Assembly (NCBI GenBank): GCA_016712525.1
Contig: JADJQX010000007.1
Coordinates: 2,604,001-2,668,000 of the forward strand
DNA: 64,000 nt
Direction: 5' to 3'
Source: Myxococcales bacterium
Lineage (GTDB): Bacteria > Myxococcota_A > Polyangia > Polyangiales > Polyangiaceae
Shown here: positions 14,822 through 23,634 of the stretch, piece by piece
Position numbering within the stretch: the first letter of the stretch is position 1
How the letters are laid out: each line of letters starts with the position of its first letter
The notes under the pieces: model-generated
What the model was told of the DNA's origin: nothing
What the model saw: only the letters and a program-made list of their open reading frames with translations
The model's database searches: none
Position numbers and translations under genes: made by a program

Positions 14822-16064
14822 GTGACCGGCACACGCCTCGCGGCGAGCCCCTTGCTCGAGCGCATCGACGGCTTCGTCACGGAAGACGAGGCCTCGTCGC
14901 TTTTCACCCTCCTCGAGGGGCTCCCGCTCCGCCACGACGAGACCGGCCACGTGGCCGAGGTCGACGCGCTTCCCGAGCTCCGAGACCTCGAGGCCCGTGT
15001 CGCCCGCGCCGTCGGCATCACGCCGCGCGTGAGGTCGGTGCGCTACCGTAGGTACGAGGTCGGCGAGGGCCACCCGCTCCACGCCGACGACTACACGATC
15101 GACGGAGCCCGGCTCGTCGCGACCGCGATGCTCGTCCTCCGCGCCCCCGACGAAGGCGGCGCCACCGAGCTCCCGTTCGCGCTCCCCTACCCGGTCGCCG
15201 TCACGCCGCGCGCGTGCTCCCTCGTGACCTGGCGAAACGTGACCCCCGAAGGCACGACGCTCGCGGCCTCCTCGCATCGCGGGGTGCCCGTCCGCCAAGG
15301 GACGAAGAGCGTCCTGCTCTTCTTCGTGTACGCCACGCTCGAGGACCTCCGCGCCGCCGACGTTGCCCGCAACACCCCGGAACCACATCACTTTCCGCCT
15401 CCCGAGGCCGGCTCGCTCCTCGCGTGTGTCGTCGACCGGGGCCTCCCCGACGAGACCTCGTCGCTCCTCCGTGACGCCTGCGACGTGAGGGGCATCGTCT
15501 TCCGTCCCATCGACGCAACGACCTTCGACTACGGCGAGGCGAGCCTGCTCCCCCACGGCGCGATGCTCTTTCGCCCCGCGGCCTCGAGGGCGGCGCAGCA
15601 CGTCGAGGACCACCTCGCGCTAAGCGCTCTTCGGGCTCGTGGATCTTCTCGTGCGCGGCCAGGGCACGATCCCGTGGCTCTCGGCGTACGTTCCCGGCGC
15701 GATGCACCACCGCGTGATCGTCGTCGGGGACCGCGCCGTGTGCAGCTACGAGAACCCCGTGCGCGAGAGCGACTTCCGCTCGAGCCCCTCCAGCGATCCG
15801 GCCGACTACACGACCGACGTCCCCGACGGCCTCGCGCGTGTCGCCCTCGCGGCCGCCCGCGCCGAACGCGTCTTCTTCGCCGGCGTCGACGTGCTCGTCC
15901 ACCCGACAGGCCGGCTCTACGTCCTCGAGGTGAATTTCCCCTGCTATTTCCCCCACGCCACGCTCGTCGCCGGAATCGACGTCGCCGGCCCCATGGTCGA
16001 CTTCCTCGTGACACGCGCCAAGGAGCTCGCGTCGGAGACCGCAGCTACTCCCGCGGGACCTTGA
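14822..16064 (+). pseudogene. 2OG-Fe(II) oxygenase fused to ATP-grasp, frame-disrupted
   Basis: The first frame (from GTG 14822) encodes about 265 coherent residues. An N-terminal prolyl-4-hydroxylase-like domain has HADDYTIDGARLVATAML (HxD), followed by SSHRGVPVRQGTKSVLLFF with the distal His and the 2OG-binding basic residue. From about residue 195 the start of an ATP-grasp-like region follows (LLACVVDRGLPDETSSLL, LPHGAMLFRP). Near 15620-15640 sense coding jumps to another frame, which reads MHHRVIVVGDRAVCSYENPV and FAGVDVLVHPTGRLYVLEVN to a stop at 16064. This is the C-terminal ATP-grasp half with the ExN metal site. A TAA closes that frame just upstream (15621), and the ATP-grasp core appears about 70 residues short, so an internal deletion with frameshift is likely. 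The last 20 bp overlap the convergent BMP gene. Confidence 0.55.
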
Positions 16065-17076
16065 TCTTCCCCGAGATCACGTCGGCCCGGAGCGCCTCGA
16101 CCTTCGCCACCACGTCGGCCGGGAGCCCCGCGGCGTGCGGCCCCTCGTGCACCCAATCGACGCCGCCTTCGGCGAGGCCGAAGGTGCGCATGCCGGTCAC
16201 GAGCTTCTTGTCGCGTGCTTCCCGCACCACGTCGAACACGGCCACGTCGGCGCGCTTCACCATGCTCGTCACGACGACCCCGGGCATCTCGTCGTGCTGG
16301 TCCGCGTCGACACCGATCGCGAGCACCTTCGCCTCCCGCGCGGCCTCGAACACGCCGTGCCCGCTCGCTCCGGACGCGTGGTAGACGACGTCGGCGCCCG
16401 CGGCGATCTGGGTGGACGCGAGCACCTTGGCCTTCGCCGGGTCGTGGTAGGCCTCGGGGGTCGGCCCGACGTACCCGGCGTGCACCACGCACGAGGGGCA
16501 CGTCGCCTTGGCGCCGGTCGCGAAGCCCACCTCGAACTTCTTGATGAGCGGCCCGATCATGCCGCCCGCGAAGGCCACGTGGTGCGTCTTCGAGAGGAGG
16601 CCCGCCGCTGCCCCGACGAGGAACGAGCCCTCCTCCTCCTTGAACGACAAAGCCGCGACGTTCTTCGGGATTTCGCCGCGCGGAGCGTAGTCGACGCACG
16701 CGAACGACACGCTCGGGTAGTCCCGCGCGACGGTGTCGACGTCGCTCGAGAAGATGAACCCTACACCGATCACGAGGTCGACCCCGCGCGACGCGAACAG
16801 CCGGAGCGCGCTCTCACGATCCTCGGCGCCCGAGGGCTCGAGGAAGGCGACCTCGGCCTCGAGCTCGCGCTCGGCGCGCGTGAGGCCCTCGTAGGCGGCG
16901 TCGTTGAAGCTTTTGTCGCCGCGGCCACCGACGTCGAACACGAGGCCGACGCGCACCTTGGGAGCGGCCCCCGAAGGCCTCGCCGAGACCGTCTTTCGGC
17001 CCGGGATCACGGTGACGACGAGCGCCGCGAGGAGCGCCCCGACGAGCCACGCCGCGCGCCGCCGCTCGAAGGTCAC
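16045..17076 (-). CDS. BMP-family substrate-binding protein
   Basis: A 343-residue exported protein of the basic membrane protein/Med family, the periplasmic solute-binding component of nucleoside-type ABC importers. The N-terminus has one hydrophobic helix (WLVGALLAALVVTVI) with no lipobox Cys. The fold markers are VGLVFDVGGRGDKSFNDAAY, DLVIGVGFIFSSDVDTVARDYPSV, KNVAALSFKEEEGSFLVGAAAG, VAFAGGMIGPLIKKFEVGF, ADVVYHASGASGHGVFEAA and VLAIGVDADQ. The GTG at 17076 overlaps the previous gene's TGA (GTGA), so translation is coupled to it. No permease or ATPase gene is nearby, so an ABC transporter must be elsewhere, or the protein has another role. The C-terminus overlaps the convergent ATP-grasp frame by 20 bp. 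Confidence 0.85.
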   Translation of the reverse strand: MTFERRRAAWLVGALLAALVVTVIPGRKTVSARPSGAAPKVRVGLVFDVGGRGDKSFNDAAYEGLTRAERELEAEVAFLEPSGAEDRESALRLFASRGVDLVIGVGFIFSSDVDTVARDYPSVSFACVDYAPRGEIPKNVAALSFKEEEGSFLVGAAAGLLSKTHHVAFAGGMIGPLIKKFEVGFATGAKATCPSCVVHAGYVGPTPEAYHDPAKAKVLASTQIAAGADVVYHASGASGHGVFEAAREAKVLAIGVDADQHDEMPGVVVTSMVKRADVAVFDVVREARDKKLVTGMRTFGLAEGGVDWVHEGPHAAGLPADVVAKVEALRADVISGKIKVPRE

Positions 17077-17768
17077 GAGCCGCCGAGGGGCGAGACGAAC
17101 GCGAGCGTGACACGCGCCCGCGCGGCCTGCAGAAAGTCGAGGGCTACGAGGCGGAGGCGCTCTTGCACGAGCCACCGCGCCATCTCGGGCCGCACGTCCT
17201 CGAAGCGGAACGAGCGCAGCGGGTGCAGCGACGTGCGGAACGCGCTGCGGAGCTCCTCCTCGCTCGGCCGCAAAATGGGCTGGATCGCGCGGTCGACGTA
17301 GTACGCCGCGCGCACCCTTCGCATGAGCGAGCCCCGGAGCTCTCCGTCGTCGAACGACTCTTCGTCCATGATGGCCGCGAGCCGGCTCGGCCCCCCGACG
17401 CGCAGCTCGAGCTCGGCCCGGGCCTCGTCGGCGAGGCGCGGCAGCTCCGGTGGCTCGACGCCACGCCGCACCTGGAGCTGCGCGAGCATGTCCTCGGCGA
17501 CGATCCGATCGAGGGCCGCGCGCACGAAGCGCGTAGGGTAGTCCCCCTTCACCGCCTCGACGCCCTCCGCGCGGGACTCGACCCGAGCTAAGAACGCGAG
17601 CTCACGCTCGGTGACGAACCTCGGGCGGGCCGCGCCGCCCGTCTCCGGGGCGAAATACCGGACGACCACCCGATCGACCGTCCTCGGCGCGGCGCTCGCG
17701 GTCGCGGGCAGGACGAAGCCTCCCGCGAGCGCGAACGTGACCCCGAGCGCCGCCCCGAGGCGCTTCAT
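17073..17768 (-). CDS. Exported SurA-N-like protein of unknown function
   Basis: A 231-residue protein with a clear signal peptide (MKRLGAALGVTFALAGGFVL, cleavage near ATASA-AP). The mature part is mostly helical and resembles the N-terminal chaperone domain of SurA/parvulin-type foldases: VDRVVVRYFAPE, RFVRAALDRIVAEDMLAQLQ, then a long helix set with LRPSEEELRSAFRTSLHPL and the end helix VQERLRLVALDFLQAARARV. No parvulin catalytic domain is present. The similarity is weak and by eye. The ATG at 17768 overlaps the upstream UPF0158 stop (ATGA) and its own stop overlaps the BMP start, so the three genes form one translationally coupled operon. Confidence 0.6.
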   Translation of the reverse strand: MKRLGAALGVTFALAGGFVLPATASAAPRTVDRVVVRYFAPETGGAARPRFVTERELAFLARVESRAEGVEAVKGDYPTRFVRAALDRIVAEDMLAQLQVRRGVEPPELPRLADEARAELELRVGGPSRLAAIMDEESFDDGELRGSLMRRVRAAYYVDRAIQPILRPSEEELRSAFRTSLHPLRSFRFEDVRPEMARWLVQERLRLVALDFLQAARARVTLAFVSPLGGS

Positions 17769-18541
17769 CCCTCGCCCGACGACACCGGATCCGTCCCCGT
17801 CGGGGCCGACCTCGGGAGCTGCGTCCCGCTCTCGCGCTCGTGCGCTTGGTGCTCGTGGTGATGGGCGAACCCGCGGGCCGCCCGGCGCGCCTTCAAGAAC
17901 TCGGAGAACGCGGCGAGCGTCTCGAGCTCGCGCGGGCCGAGCACCTCGATGACGTCGCGCACCTGCTGGCGGAGCGCCTCGGCGTTCCGCGCGCGTCGGC
18001 CGCTCTGCGACCGCGGCGCCTCGTCGGAGCTCGCGGGCTCGGTCTGCGCCTCGCTCTCGGGGGCCTCGGGGGCGTCGGCCCACTGGGGCCTCGGCACGGC
18101 CTTGATGGCGTGCGCCGTGAGCCACGCCTCCATGAAGGTGCGCAGGCGCTCGCTCCGGAACGTGAACCACCGCTCGCGGTCGGCCGAGAACGACATGAGC
18201 ACGTCTTTGAAGCGGCGAAACGCGCCCTTCCCGTCGATCGCATGGGTCAGCTTCCCGCGGAGGTCGAGGTCGTCCACCATGGGGATGAAGCGCTCCATCC
18301 AGCGGTACTGCTCGCGCGACGACACCGGGTCGATGCGGAGGTAGTTCGTGTCGGAGCTGATGCGCACGTGCATCTGAGGGTCGGCGACGCCGTCGACGAC
18401 ACGCAGGACCTCGCCGGTCGCGAGGTGGAGATAGCTGTGGACCTCGGGCGCGTTGTTCTCGAACGCGTCCTCGAGGGCTTCCCAGTCGACGGGAACGTCA
18501 CGCAGGTTGGCTTCGCTTCCTGCGGGATCTTCGGTGGTCAT
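17765..18541 (-). CDS. UPF0158-family protein
   Basis: A 258-residue cytoplasmic protein. The N-terminal half matches UPF0158: VDWEALEDAFENNAPEVHSY, LHLATGEVLRVVDG, RWMERFIPMVDDLDLRGKL, AIDGKGAFRRFKDVL and RWFTFRSERL. The family's function is unknown. An Arg/Glu-rich linker (about residues 155-195) and a C-terminal helix region with His residues (FAHHHEHQAHERE) follow, which are not part of the family core. The ATG at 18541 has an AAGGAG ribosome site 9 bases upstream. It heads the operon with the SurA-like and BMP genes. Confidence 0.78.
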   Translation of the reverse strand: MTTEDPAGSEANLRDVPVDWEALEDAFENNAPEVHSYLHLATGEVLRVVDGVADPQMHVRISSDTNYLRIDPVSSREQYRWMERFIPMVDDLDLRGKLTHAIDGKGAFRRFKDVLMSFSADRERWFTFRSERLRTFMEAWLTAHAIKAVPRPQWADAPEAPESEAQTEPASSDEAPRSQSGRRARNAEALRQQVRDVIEVLGPRELETLAAFSEFLKARRAARGFAHHHEHQAHERESGTQLPRSAPTGTDPVSSGEG

Positions 18542-18927
18542 GAGTCGGTTCTCCTTCGAAGGCTAAGAGACCGCGCACGGGAGCTTGGCGCGGGACGGAC
18601 ACGAGGGCCACGACGGGGCTGGCGACGAGGCCTCGAAAGCGAAGAGCGAAGCGGCGGAGCCGCGCGAGAAGAAGAGGTCCCGAACCGGCAAATGGCGGGC
18701 ACGGGCTCCTCGAAGGGTCTCACGCCGCGGGCGAAGAACCAAGCCCCTAGCCCACCTCCCCTTCACTCTCTGCTCTCGCTCTTTCGCGCCCTTCGGCGAG
18801 CCGGCGTGGCGCCCCCGACCACGGGGCGGCGTCCGGGCGGCGCATGGCGCACACCTTCGTCGTCTCGAGCGCTCGCCGAGGATCCCTTCGTGTCCCGGCC
18901 GGCGCCGCGTGTGTCCCGGGAGGGACG
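18542..18927. other. 386-bp intergenic region without a convincing gene
   Basis: This lies between the UPF0158 start and the glpK stop, both on the minus strand. It must hold the glpK 3' untranslated end and the UPF0158 operon promoter. Open frames on either strand give Arg- and Pro-rich translations without domain character. Apart from the UPF0158 ribosome site (about 18551-18556), I found no hairpin with a U tract and no clear -35/-10 pair. Confidence 0.6.
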
Positions 18928-20418
18928 TCACGAGATGTGCGAGCGGCTCCTACGTACGGCGTCGTCCCACCCGGCGAGGCGCTCGGCGCGCTCCTCGGCG
19001 CTCATTTTCGGCTCGAAACGCTTCCCGAGCTTCAGCATCCTCCGAACGCTCGTGCGGTCGACGAGACCGGCGCCGAGGCCCGCGAGCATCGCCGCGCCGC
19101 GCCCGGTCGACTCGACCTCGGTCGGCCGCTCGACGACCACGCTGGAGACGTCGGACTGGAACTGCATGAGCAGATCGTTCTGCGACGCGCCCCCGTCGAC
19201 CCTAAGCCGCGCGAGCGGGCGGCCCGCGTCTTTCACCATCGCCGAGAGGAGGTCGGCCACCGAGAACGCGATGCCCTCGAGCGTGGCCCGCGCGAGGTGC
19301 GCCTTCGTGGTGCCGCGCGTGATGCCCGAGATCGTGCCGCGCGCGCCCTGATCCCAGTGCGGCGCGCCGAGCCCCGCGAGGGCGGGCACGAAGTACACGC
19401 CGCCCGTCCCGTCGACCTGGGCGGCGAGCGGCTCGATGTCCTTGGCCGTCGCGACGAGCCCGAGCCCGTCGCGGAGCCACTGCACGGCCGCGCCGGCGAT
19501 GAACGAGCTGCCCTCGAGGGCGTACGTGGTCTCGTTGCCGATGCGGAAGCCCACGGTCGTGACGAGGCCGTTCTTGCTCATCACGGGCTCGCTGCCCACG
19601 TTCACGAGCGCGAACGCGCCGGTCCCGTAGGTGCATTTCGCGTCGCCCAGCTCGAAGCACGCCTGCCCGAAGAGCGCGGCCTGCTGGTCCCCCGCGATGC
19701 CCGCGATCGGCACGCCGTCCGGAAGGAACGAGATGCCTCGCGTCGTGCCCACGATCTCGGCGCTCCCCACGATCTTCGGCAAGACCTCGGGCGGTACACG
19801 GAAGAGCTCGCACGCCCACGCGTCCCACGCGAGCGACCGGAGGTTCATGAGCAGCGTGCGCGACGCGTTGGTCGCGTCCGTCACGTGCACGAGCCCGCTC
19901 GTGAGGCGCCACACGAGGAACGAGTCGACCGTGCCGAAGGCGAGCTCCCCCTTCTCGGCGCGCGCGCGCGCACCCTCCACGTGGTCGAGGATCCACGCGA
20001 CCTTCGTGCCCGAGAAATACGCGTCGAGCACGAGCCCCGAGACCTCACGGACGCGGGCTTCGTGGCCGGCGCTCCGCAGCGCGTCGCACGTGTCGGCCGT
20101 GCGGCGGCACTGCCACACGATCGCGTTCGCGATGGGCTCGTGCGTCGCGCGGTCCCACACGAGGGTGGTCTCGCGTTGGTTCGTGATGCCGATCGCCGCG
20201 ATGGCGCTGCCGTCGATCTTGGCCGACGCGAACGCCCCCCGCACGGCCGCCTCGACGGACGCCCAGATCTCCTTGGGATCGTGCTCGACCCAACCCGGCT
20301 TCGGGAAGTGCTGCGGGAAGTCGACCGTCGCGCGGCCCACGGTCTGGCCTTCGGTGTCGACGACGAGCGCCGTCGTGCCAGTGGTTCCCTGATCGATCGC
20401 GAGGAGGAGCTTCGACAT
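18928..20418 (-). CDS. glpK: Glycerol kinase
   Basis: A 496-residue FGGY-family kinase phosphorylating glycerol to sn-glycerol 3-phosphate. Diagnostic segments are LLAIDQGTTGTTALVVD (phosphate-binding loop), GWVEHDPKEIW, AIGITNQRETTLVWDR, IVWQCRRTA, VDSFLVWRLT, DATNASRTLLMNL, GIAGDQQAALFGQ, CTYGTGAFALVN, GAPHWDQGARGTISGITRGT and RVDGGASQNDLLMQFQSD. The length is that of typical GlpK. The ATG at 20418 begins the canonical N-terminus. It lies 103 bp downstream of the UbiB-like gene on the same strand, with no glpF or glpD neighbour. Confidence 0.96.
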   Translation of the reverse strand: MSKLLLAIDQGTTGTTALVVDTEGQTVGRATVDFPQHFPKPGWVEHDPKEIWASVEAAVRGAFASAKIDGSAIAAIGITNQRETTLVWDRATHEPIANAIVWQCRRTADTCDALRSAGHEARVREVSGLVLDAYFSGTKVAWILDHVEGARARAEKGELAFGTVDSFLVWRLTSGLVHVTDATNASRTLLMNLRSLAWDAWACELFRVPPEVLPKIVGSAEIVGTTRGISFLPDGVPIAGIAGDQQAALFGQACFELGDAKCTYGTGAFALVNVGSEPVMSKNGLVTTVGFRIGNETTYALEGSSFIAGAAVQWLRDGLGLVATAKDIEPLAAQVDGTGGVYFVPALAGLGAPHWDQGARGTISGITRGTTKAHLARATLEGIAFSVADLLSAMVKDAGRPLARLRVDGGASQNDLLMQFQSDVSSVVVERPTEVESTGRGAAMLAGLGAGLVDRTSVRRMLKLGKRFEPKMSAEERAERLAGWDDAVRRSRSHIS

Positions 20419-20521
20419 GAGCCGAGCTATACGGGCCCTCGAGGAAGACCGGAAGAGGGTTTCCGTGTCGGCCCGGAAGAGCGCCGGGGCCCTCTCCTAA
20501 GCGTTCGGAACCACTCGATTT

Positions 20522-22399
20522 CTAGCGCATCGAGCGCGGGCGCGAGAACACCGACGAGAGCACGAACGACAGGCCCGCGAGCGCCGCCACGCCGTACGCC
20601 ACCTTCGCGTGGGCCGCGTCCCCCCGCCCCTCGTAGGCCATGGCCGCGAAGACCGCCGCGATCCCGATCGTCGTGTAGATGAGCTGCCGGCCGACGGCGT
20701 AGATCGCGCGCGTCCCGGCCTCGACCCCGCGCACGCGCATCTCCATCTCGCCGCGCGTCGCCCGCGTGAGGAACTTGCGGAGGTCGTCGGGCAGGGTCAC
20801 GGCCCCGAGCGCCATCTCGCGCACCGTCTCGAGCGCGATCTGCGAGTAGTCGCGGTTCCCGAGCACGAACTCGTGCAAGTACGGCTTGATGATCGCCATC
20901 GGGTTGAGCTCGGGATCGATCTGCGAGCACGACCCGTACACGAGCAAGATCGTGCGCTCGAGCAGCACCCAATCCTTCGGGATGGTGAAGGCGCCCGACA
21001 GCTCCTTCAGGCCCACGTTCATCTTGCGCAGGTCGAGCAGGTTCTCGAGCCCACGCTGCGGATCGATCTTGATGTCCTTCAGGTTCAGGCTCTCGAGCTT
21101 CACCTCTTCCTGGAAGCGCCGGTGAAAGTACTCGATGATCTTCTCGCTCATGGCCTCGTCGCTCGTCCGCGACAAAAAGCCCATCTTGCGCATGGCCTTC
21201 ACGAGCCGGTCCGTGTCGCGCCGAATGACGCCCTCGAGGAACTCCGGGATGCCCTCGCGCATCGCCTGAGAGAGCTCCGCCGTCGCCCCGAAATCGAGCA
21301 GGACGAGGTTGCCGTCGCCGTCGACCATCAAGTTCCCGGGGTGCGGATCGGCGTGGTAGACGCCATCCACGAAGATCATCTGGCAGTACGCGCGCACGAG
21401 CCGGTTCGCCAGGTCCTTGCGATCGATGCCCATGGCGTCGATCCGCGCCACGTCGCCCACCTTCACGCCCTCGACGAACGTGCTCGTGAGCACCCGGCGA
21501 GTCGACAGCTCGCGCACCGGCACGGGGAACCGCACGCGCGGATCTTTCTCGAAGTTCTTGGCAATGCGCTCGACGCTGTCGGCCTCGCGCACGAAGTCGA
21601 GCTCTTGGCCGAGGAGCTCTTTGATCTGGTGGTAGTACCCGTCGAGCCCCTGGATGGGCACGAACCACTGCACGATGCCCAAGATGCGGCGGATCGTGCG
21701 GAGGTCGAGCTTGACGATGCGATCGATGTCGTGGTGCTGGACCTTCACCGCGACGAGGCGGCCGTCCTTCGTGCGCGCCTTGTGCACCTGCCCGAGGCTC
21801 GCCGAGGCGATGGGCTCCTCGTCGAACTCGGCGTAGAGCTCCGACACCTTCTTGCCGAGATCCTGCTCGATCCTGCGCGCGATCTCGGCGTAGGGCCGAG
21901 GGGGCACCTGATCTTGGAGGCCCTCGAGCTCCGAGCGAAACTCCTCCGGCAAGAAATTCGCGAGGATCGAGAGGAGCTGCCCGACCTTGATGAACACGCC
22001 TTGCAGCACGAGGATCGTGCCCTCGACGCGCTTCGCGTTCCTCCGGTGCACGTCGGCGAGGTGCTGATCTTTGTAGGCCTTGCCCCAGAGCCGCCCCTTG
22101 AACGAGAGCCACAGGTAGCTCGCGATCACGCGGAAGGTCGTCGAGTACGCGCGCACGAAGCGGTAGCGCGACGCGCTCACGGGTCTGTACCCGGGCTTCG
22201 CCGAGAGCGACGTGGGGCGCGTGCTCGGGAGGGCGCGGGCCGCGGCGAGCCTCCGCACCGAGGCGGGCACGGGCGACACCTCGGCCGAAGCTCCGGCGGC
22301 GCCCTCGGCGGCGCGTGCACCGTCGACGACCGACGCGACGTCGGCCCCGCGCGATGCGTCGCGCTCCGCGCCGGTGCGTGGGGTGGGGATCTGCGCCAT
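20522..22399 (-). CDS. UbiB/ABC1-family atypical kinase
   Basis: A 625-residue member of the UbiB/ADCK family, associated with quinone biosynthesis or lipid homeostasis. After a disordered N-terminus of about 70 residues come the family motifs: GVFIKVGQLLSILANFLP (KxGQ), VPPRPYAEI, EPIASASLGQVHKART (the ASLGQ loop replacing a P-loop), VAVKVQHHDI, GQELDFVREADS, FVDGVYHADPHPGNLMVDGD and LVLLDFGATAELS. Two hydrophobic segments near the C-terminus (IYAVGRQLIYTTIGIAAVFAA and VAYGVAALAGLSFVLSSVF) suggest membrane anchoring, as in UbiB. The first Met gives a Pro/Ala-rich start, so the true start could be further in. The substrate is unknown. Confidence 0.88.
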   Translation of the reverse strand: MAQIPTPRTGAERDASRGADVASVVDGARAAEGAAGASAEVSPVPASVRRLAAARALPSTRPTSLSAKPGYRPVSASRYRFVRAYSTTFRVIASYLWLSFKGRLWGKAYKDQHLADVHRRNAKRVEGTILVLQGVFIKVGQLLSILANFLPEEFRSELEGLQDQVPPRPYAEIARRIEQDLGKKVSELYAEFDEEPIASASLGQVHKARTKDGRLVAVKVQHHDIDRIVKLDLRTIRRILGIVQWFVPIQGLDGYYHQIKELLGQELDFVREADSVERIAKNFEKDPRVRFPVPVRELSTRRVLTSTFVEGVKVGDVARIDAMGIDRKDLANRLVRAYCQMIFVDGVYHADPHPGNLMVDGDGNLVLLDFGATAELSQAMREGIPEFLEGVIRRDTDRLVKAMRKMGFLSRTSDEAMSEKIIEYFHRRFQEEVKLESLNLKDIKIDPQRGLENLLDLRKMNVGLKELSGAFTIPKDWVLLERTILLVYGSCSQIDPELNPMAIIKPYLHEFVLGNRDYSQIALETVREMALGAVTLPDDLRKFLTRATRGEMEMRVRGVEAGTRAIYAVGRQLIYTTIGIAAVFAAMAYEGRGDAAHAKVAYGVAALAGLSFVLSSVFSRPRSMR

Positions 22400-22477
22400 A
22401 GGCTCCCCTAGGGTATCGCCCTCGCCCGCGCATTCAAAGAACGCGGCCGAAAAACGTGTGTCCTCATGCGTCGTGGC

Positions 22478-23536
22478 TCAACGGTCGCGCGCCGGGGCGC
22501 CCATCGCGAGCTTCGCGAGCGCGTCGTGCACCTCGGGCCGCGCGCGCCGAATGGCCGTATTTTCCCGGGTGGGGCTCACGCGGTTCGTCAGCAGCGCGAC
22601 CCCGACCTGCGTGTCCGGGTCGACCCAGAAGCTCGTGCCGGTGAACCCGAGGTGCCCGTACGTCGACGGGCCGAGCACCGTGCCCGCGCTCGAGCCCTCG
22701 GGGCTCTTTCCGTCGAACCCGGCGAGCAACGACCCGCTCTTCCGCGGGAAAAACAGCCACGGCGCCTCGTCCCGGAGCCGGAGGGTGTGCCGCGCGAACG
22801 TGAGCACCGCGGAGACCGTGCCGAACATGCCGGCGTGCCCCGAGCCCCCGTCGCCGCTCACGGCCCACGCGTTCTCGTCGTGCACCGCGCCGCGCACCTC
22901 GCCGCCCCGGAACGGGACCACCTCGGTCGGCACCACCCGCGCGTCGAAGTCGGTCACCTCGCGGAGGCGCCTCGCCGTCCCGAGAGATCCCTCGAGGCCG
23001 AGCGGCGCGACGACGAACCGCTCGATCGCCTCTCCCGCGTCACGCGCGCCGGTCGCCCGAGCCAGCGCCGCGCCGGCGAGCAGATATCCCACATCGCTGT
23101 ACACCGGGGGGTGCTCCTCCACGGGCGAGGCCCCCGCCGGACGCGAGCACGCCGCGGTCCGGAGGGCGTCCCCGAGCTCGACCGCGCGCCCTTCGAGGAG
23201 CGGATGAAAGAGCGAGATGTGCGCCGGCACCCCCGCCCGATGCGCGAGGAAGAGCTCGAGCGGCACCTCGGCCGAAGGGGTGTCGTGGAGCTCGGGGAGG
23301 TACGAGACCAGCGGCGCCCGGCGATCGAGGCCGGCCTTCACGAACGCCACGGCCGTCATGGGCTTCGTGAGGCTCGCGAGGTCGAAGATCGCCTCGTCGT
23401 GCCCGCCCACGCGGGCAGGCCCCGTGACGCCGAAGTAGCCGACGGCCGCGTGTGGAGCTATCCCCCGCGCGACCACGTCGCGGGCCAGGGCCCCCGCCTC
23501 GGGGCAGGGCAGCGTGTTGGGCCTCGCACGTTGCAT
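22478..23536 (-). CDS. Serine beta-lactamase-like hydrolase (class C/esterase family)
   Basis: A 352-residue enzyme of the beta-lactamase/transpeptidase superfamily. The SxxK catalytic motif is SLTK in FDLASLTKPMTAVAFV. VYSDVGYLLAG is the YxN-equivalent (Tyr-Ser-Asp here), and HLGFTGTSFW replaces the KTG triad with GFTGT. NAWAVSGDGGSGHAGMFGT is typical of esterase-like relatives. It is more likely an esterase, peptidase or peptidoglycan-remodelling enzyme than a true beta-lactamase. There is no clear signal peptide: ATG 23536 gives MQRARPNTLPCPEAG, and a second possible start six codons upstream adds nothing recognisable. The start is therefore uncertain. It is divergent from pilC with about 100 bp between them. 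Confidence 0.8.
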   Translation of the reverse strand: MQRARPNTLPCPEAGALARDVVARGIAPHAAVGYFGVTGPARVGGHDEAIFDLASLTKPMTAVAFVKAGLDRRAPLVSYLPELHDTPSAEVPLELFLAHRAGVPAHISLFHPLLEGRAVELGDALRTAACSRPAGASPVEEHPPVYSDVGYLLAGAALARATGARDAGEAIERFVVAPLGLEGSLGTARRLREVTDFDARVVPTEVVPFRGGEVRGAVHDENAWAVSGDGGSGHAGMFGTVSAVLTFARHTLRLRDEAPWLFFPRKSGSLLAGFDGKSPEGSSAGTVLGPSTYGHLGFTGTSFWVDPDTQVGVALLTNRVSPTRENTAIRRARPEVHDALAKLAMGAPARDR

Positions 23537-23634
23537 GCGGATATTCAACCACACGCGCTCGCCCGGCCGAAAATCCTGGAGAAAGGGCGCAAGCCTTTTG
23601 ACCGCGCGTCGTACGTGCCGATAAGCTTCACCGC

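Noticed and set aside
18563..18931. Small ORFs on both strands between the UPF0158 gene and glpK
   Set aside because: Arg-, Pro- and Ser-rich translations without start context or domain features. I consider the region non-coding.
18844..20682. Long open plus-strand frame opposite glpK
   Set aside because: It is antisense to a textbook glycerol kinase and has Arg/His-rich composition with no motifs.
22478..23536. Labelling this gene as a beta-lactamase resistance enzyme
   Set aside because: The SxxK motif is there, but the third motif is GFTGT rather than KTG, and the signal peptide is missing. Relatives are mostly esterases or peptidases, so resistance is not supported.
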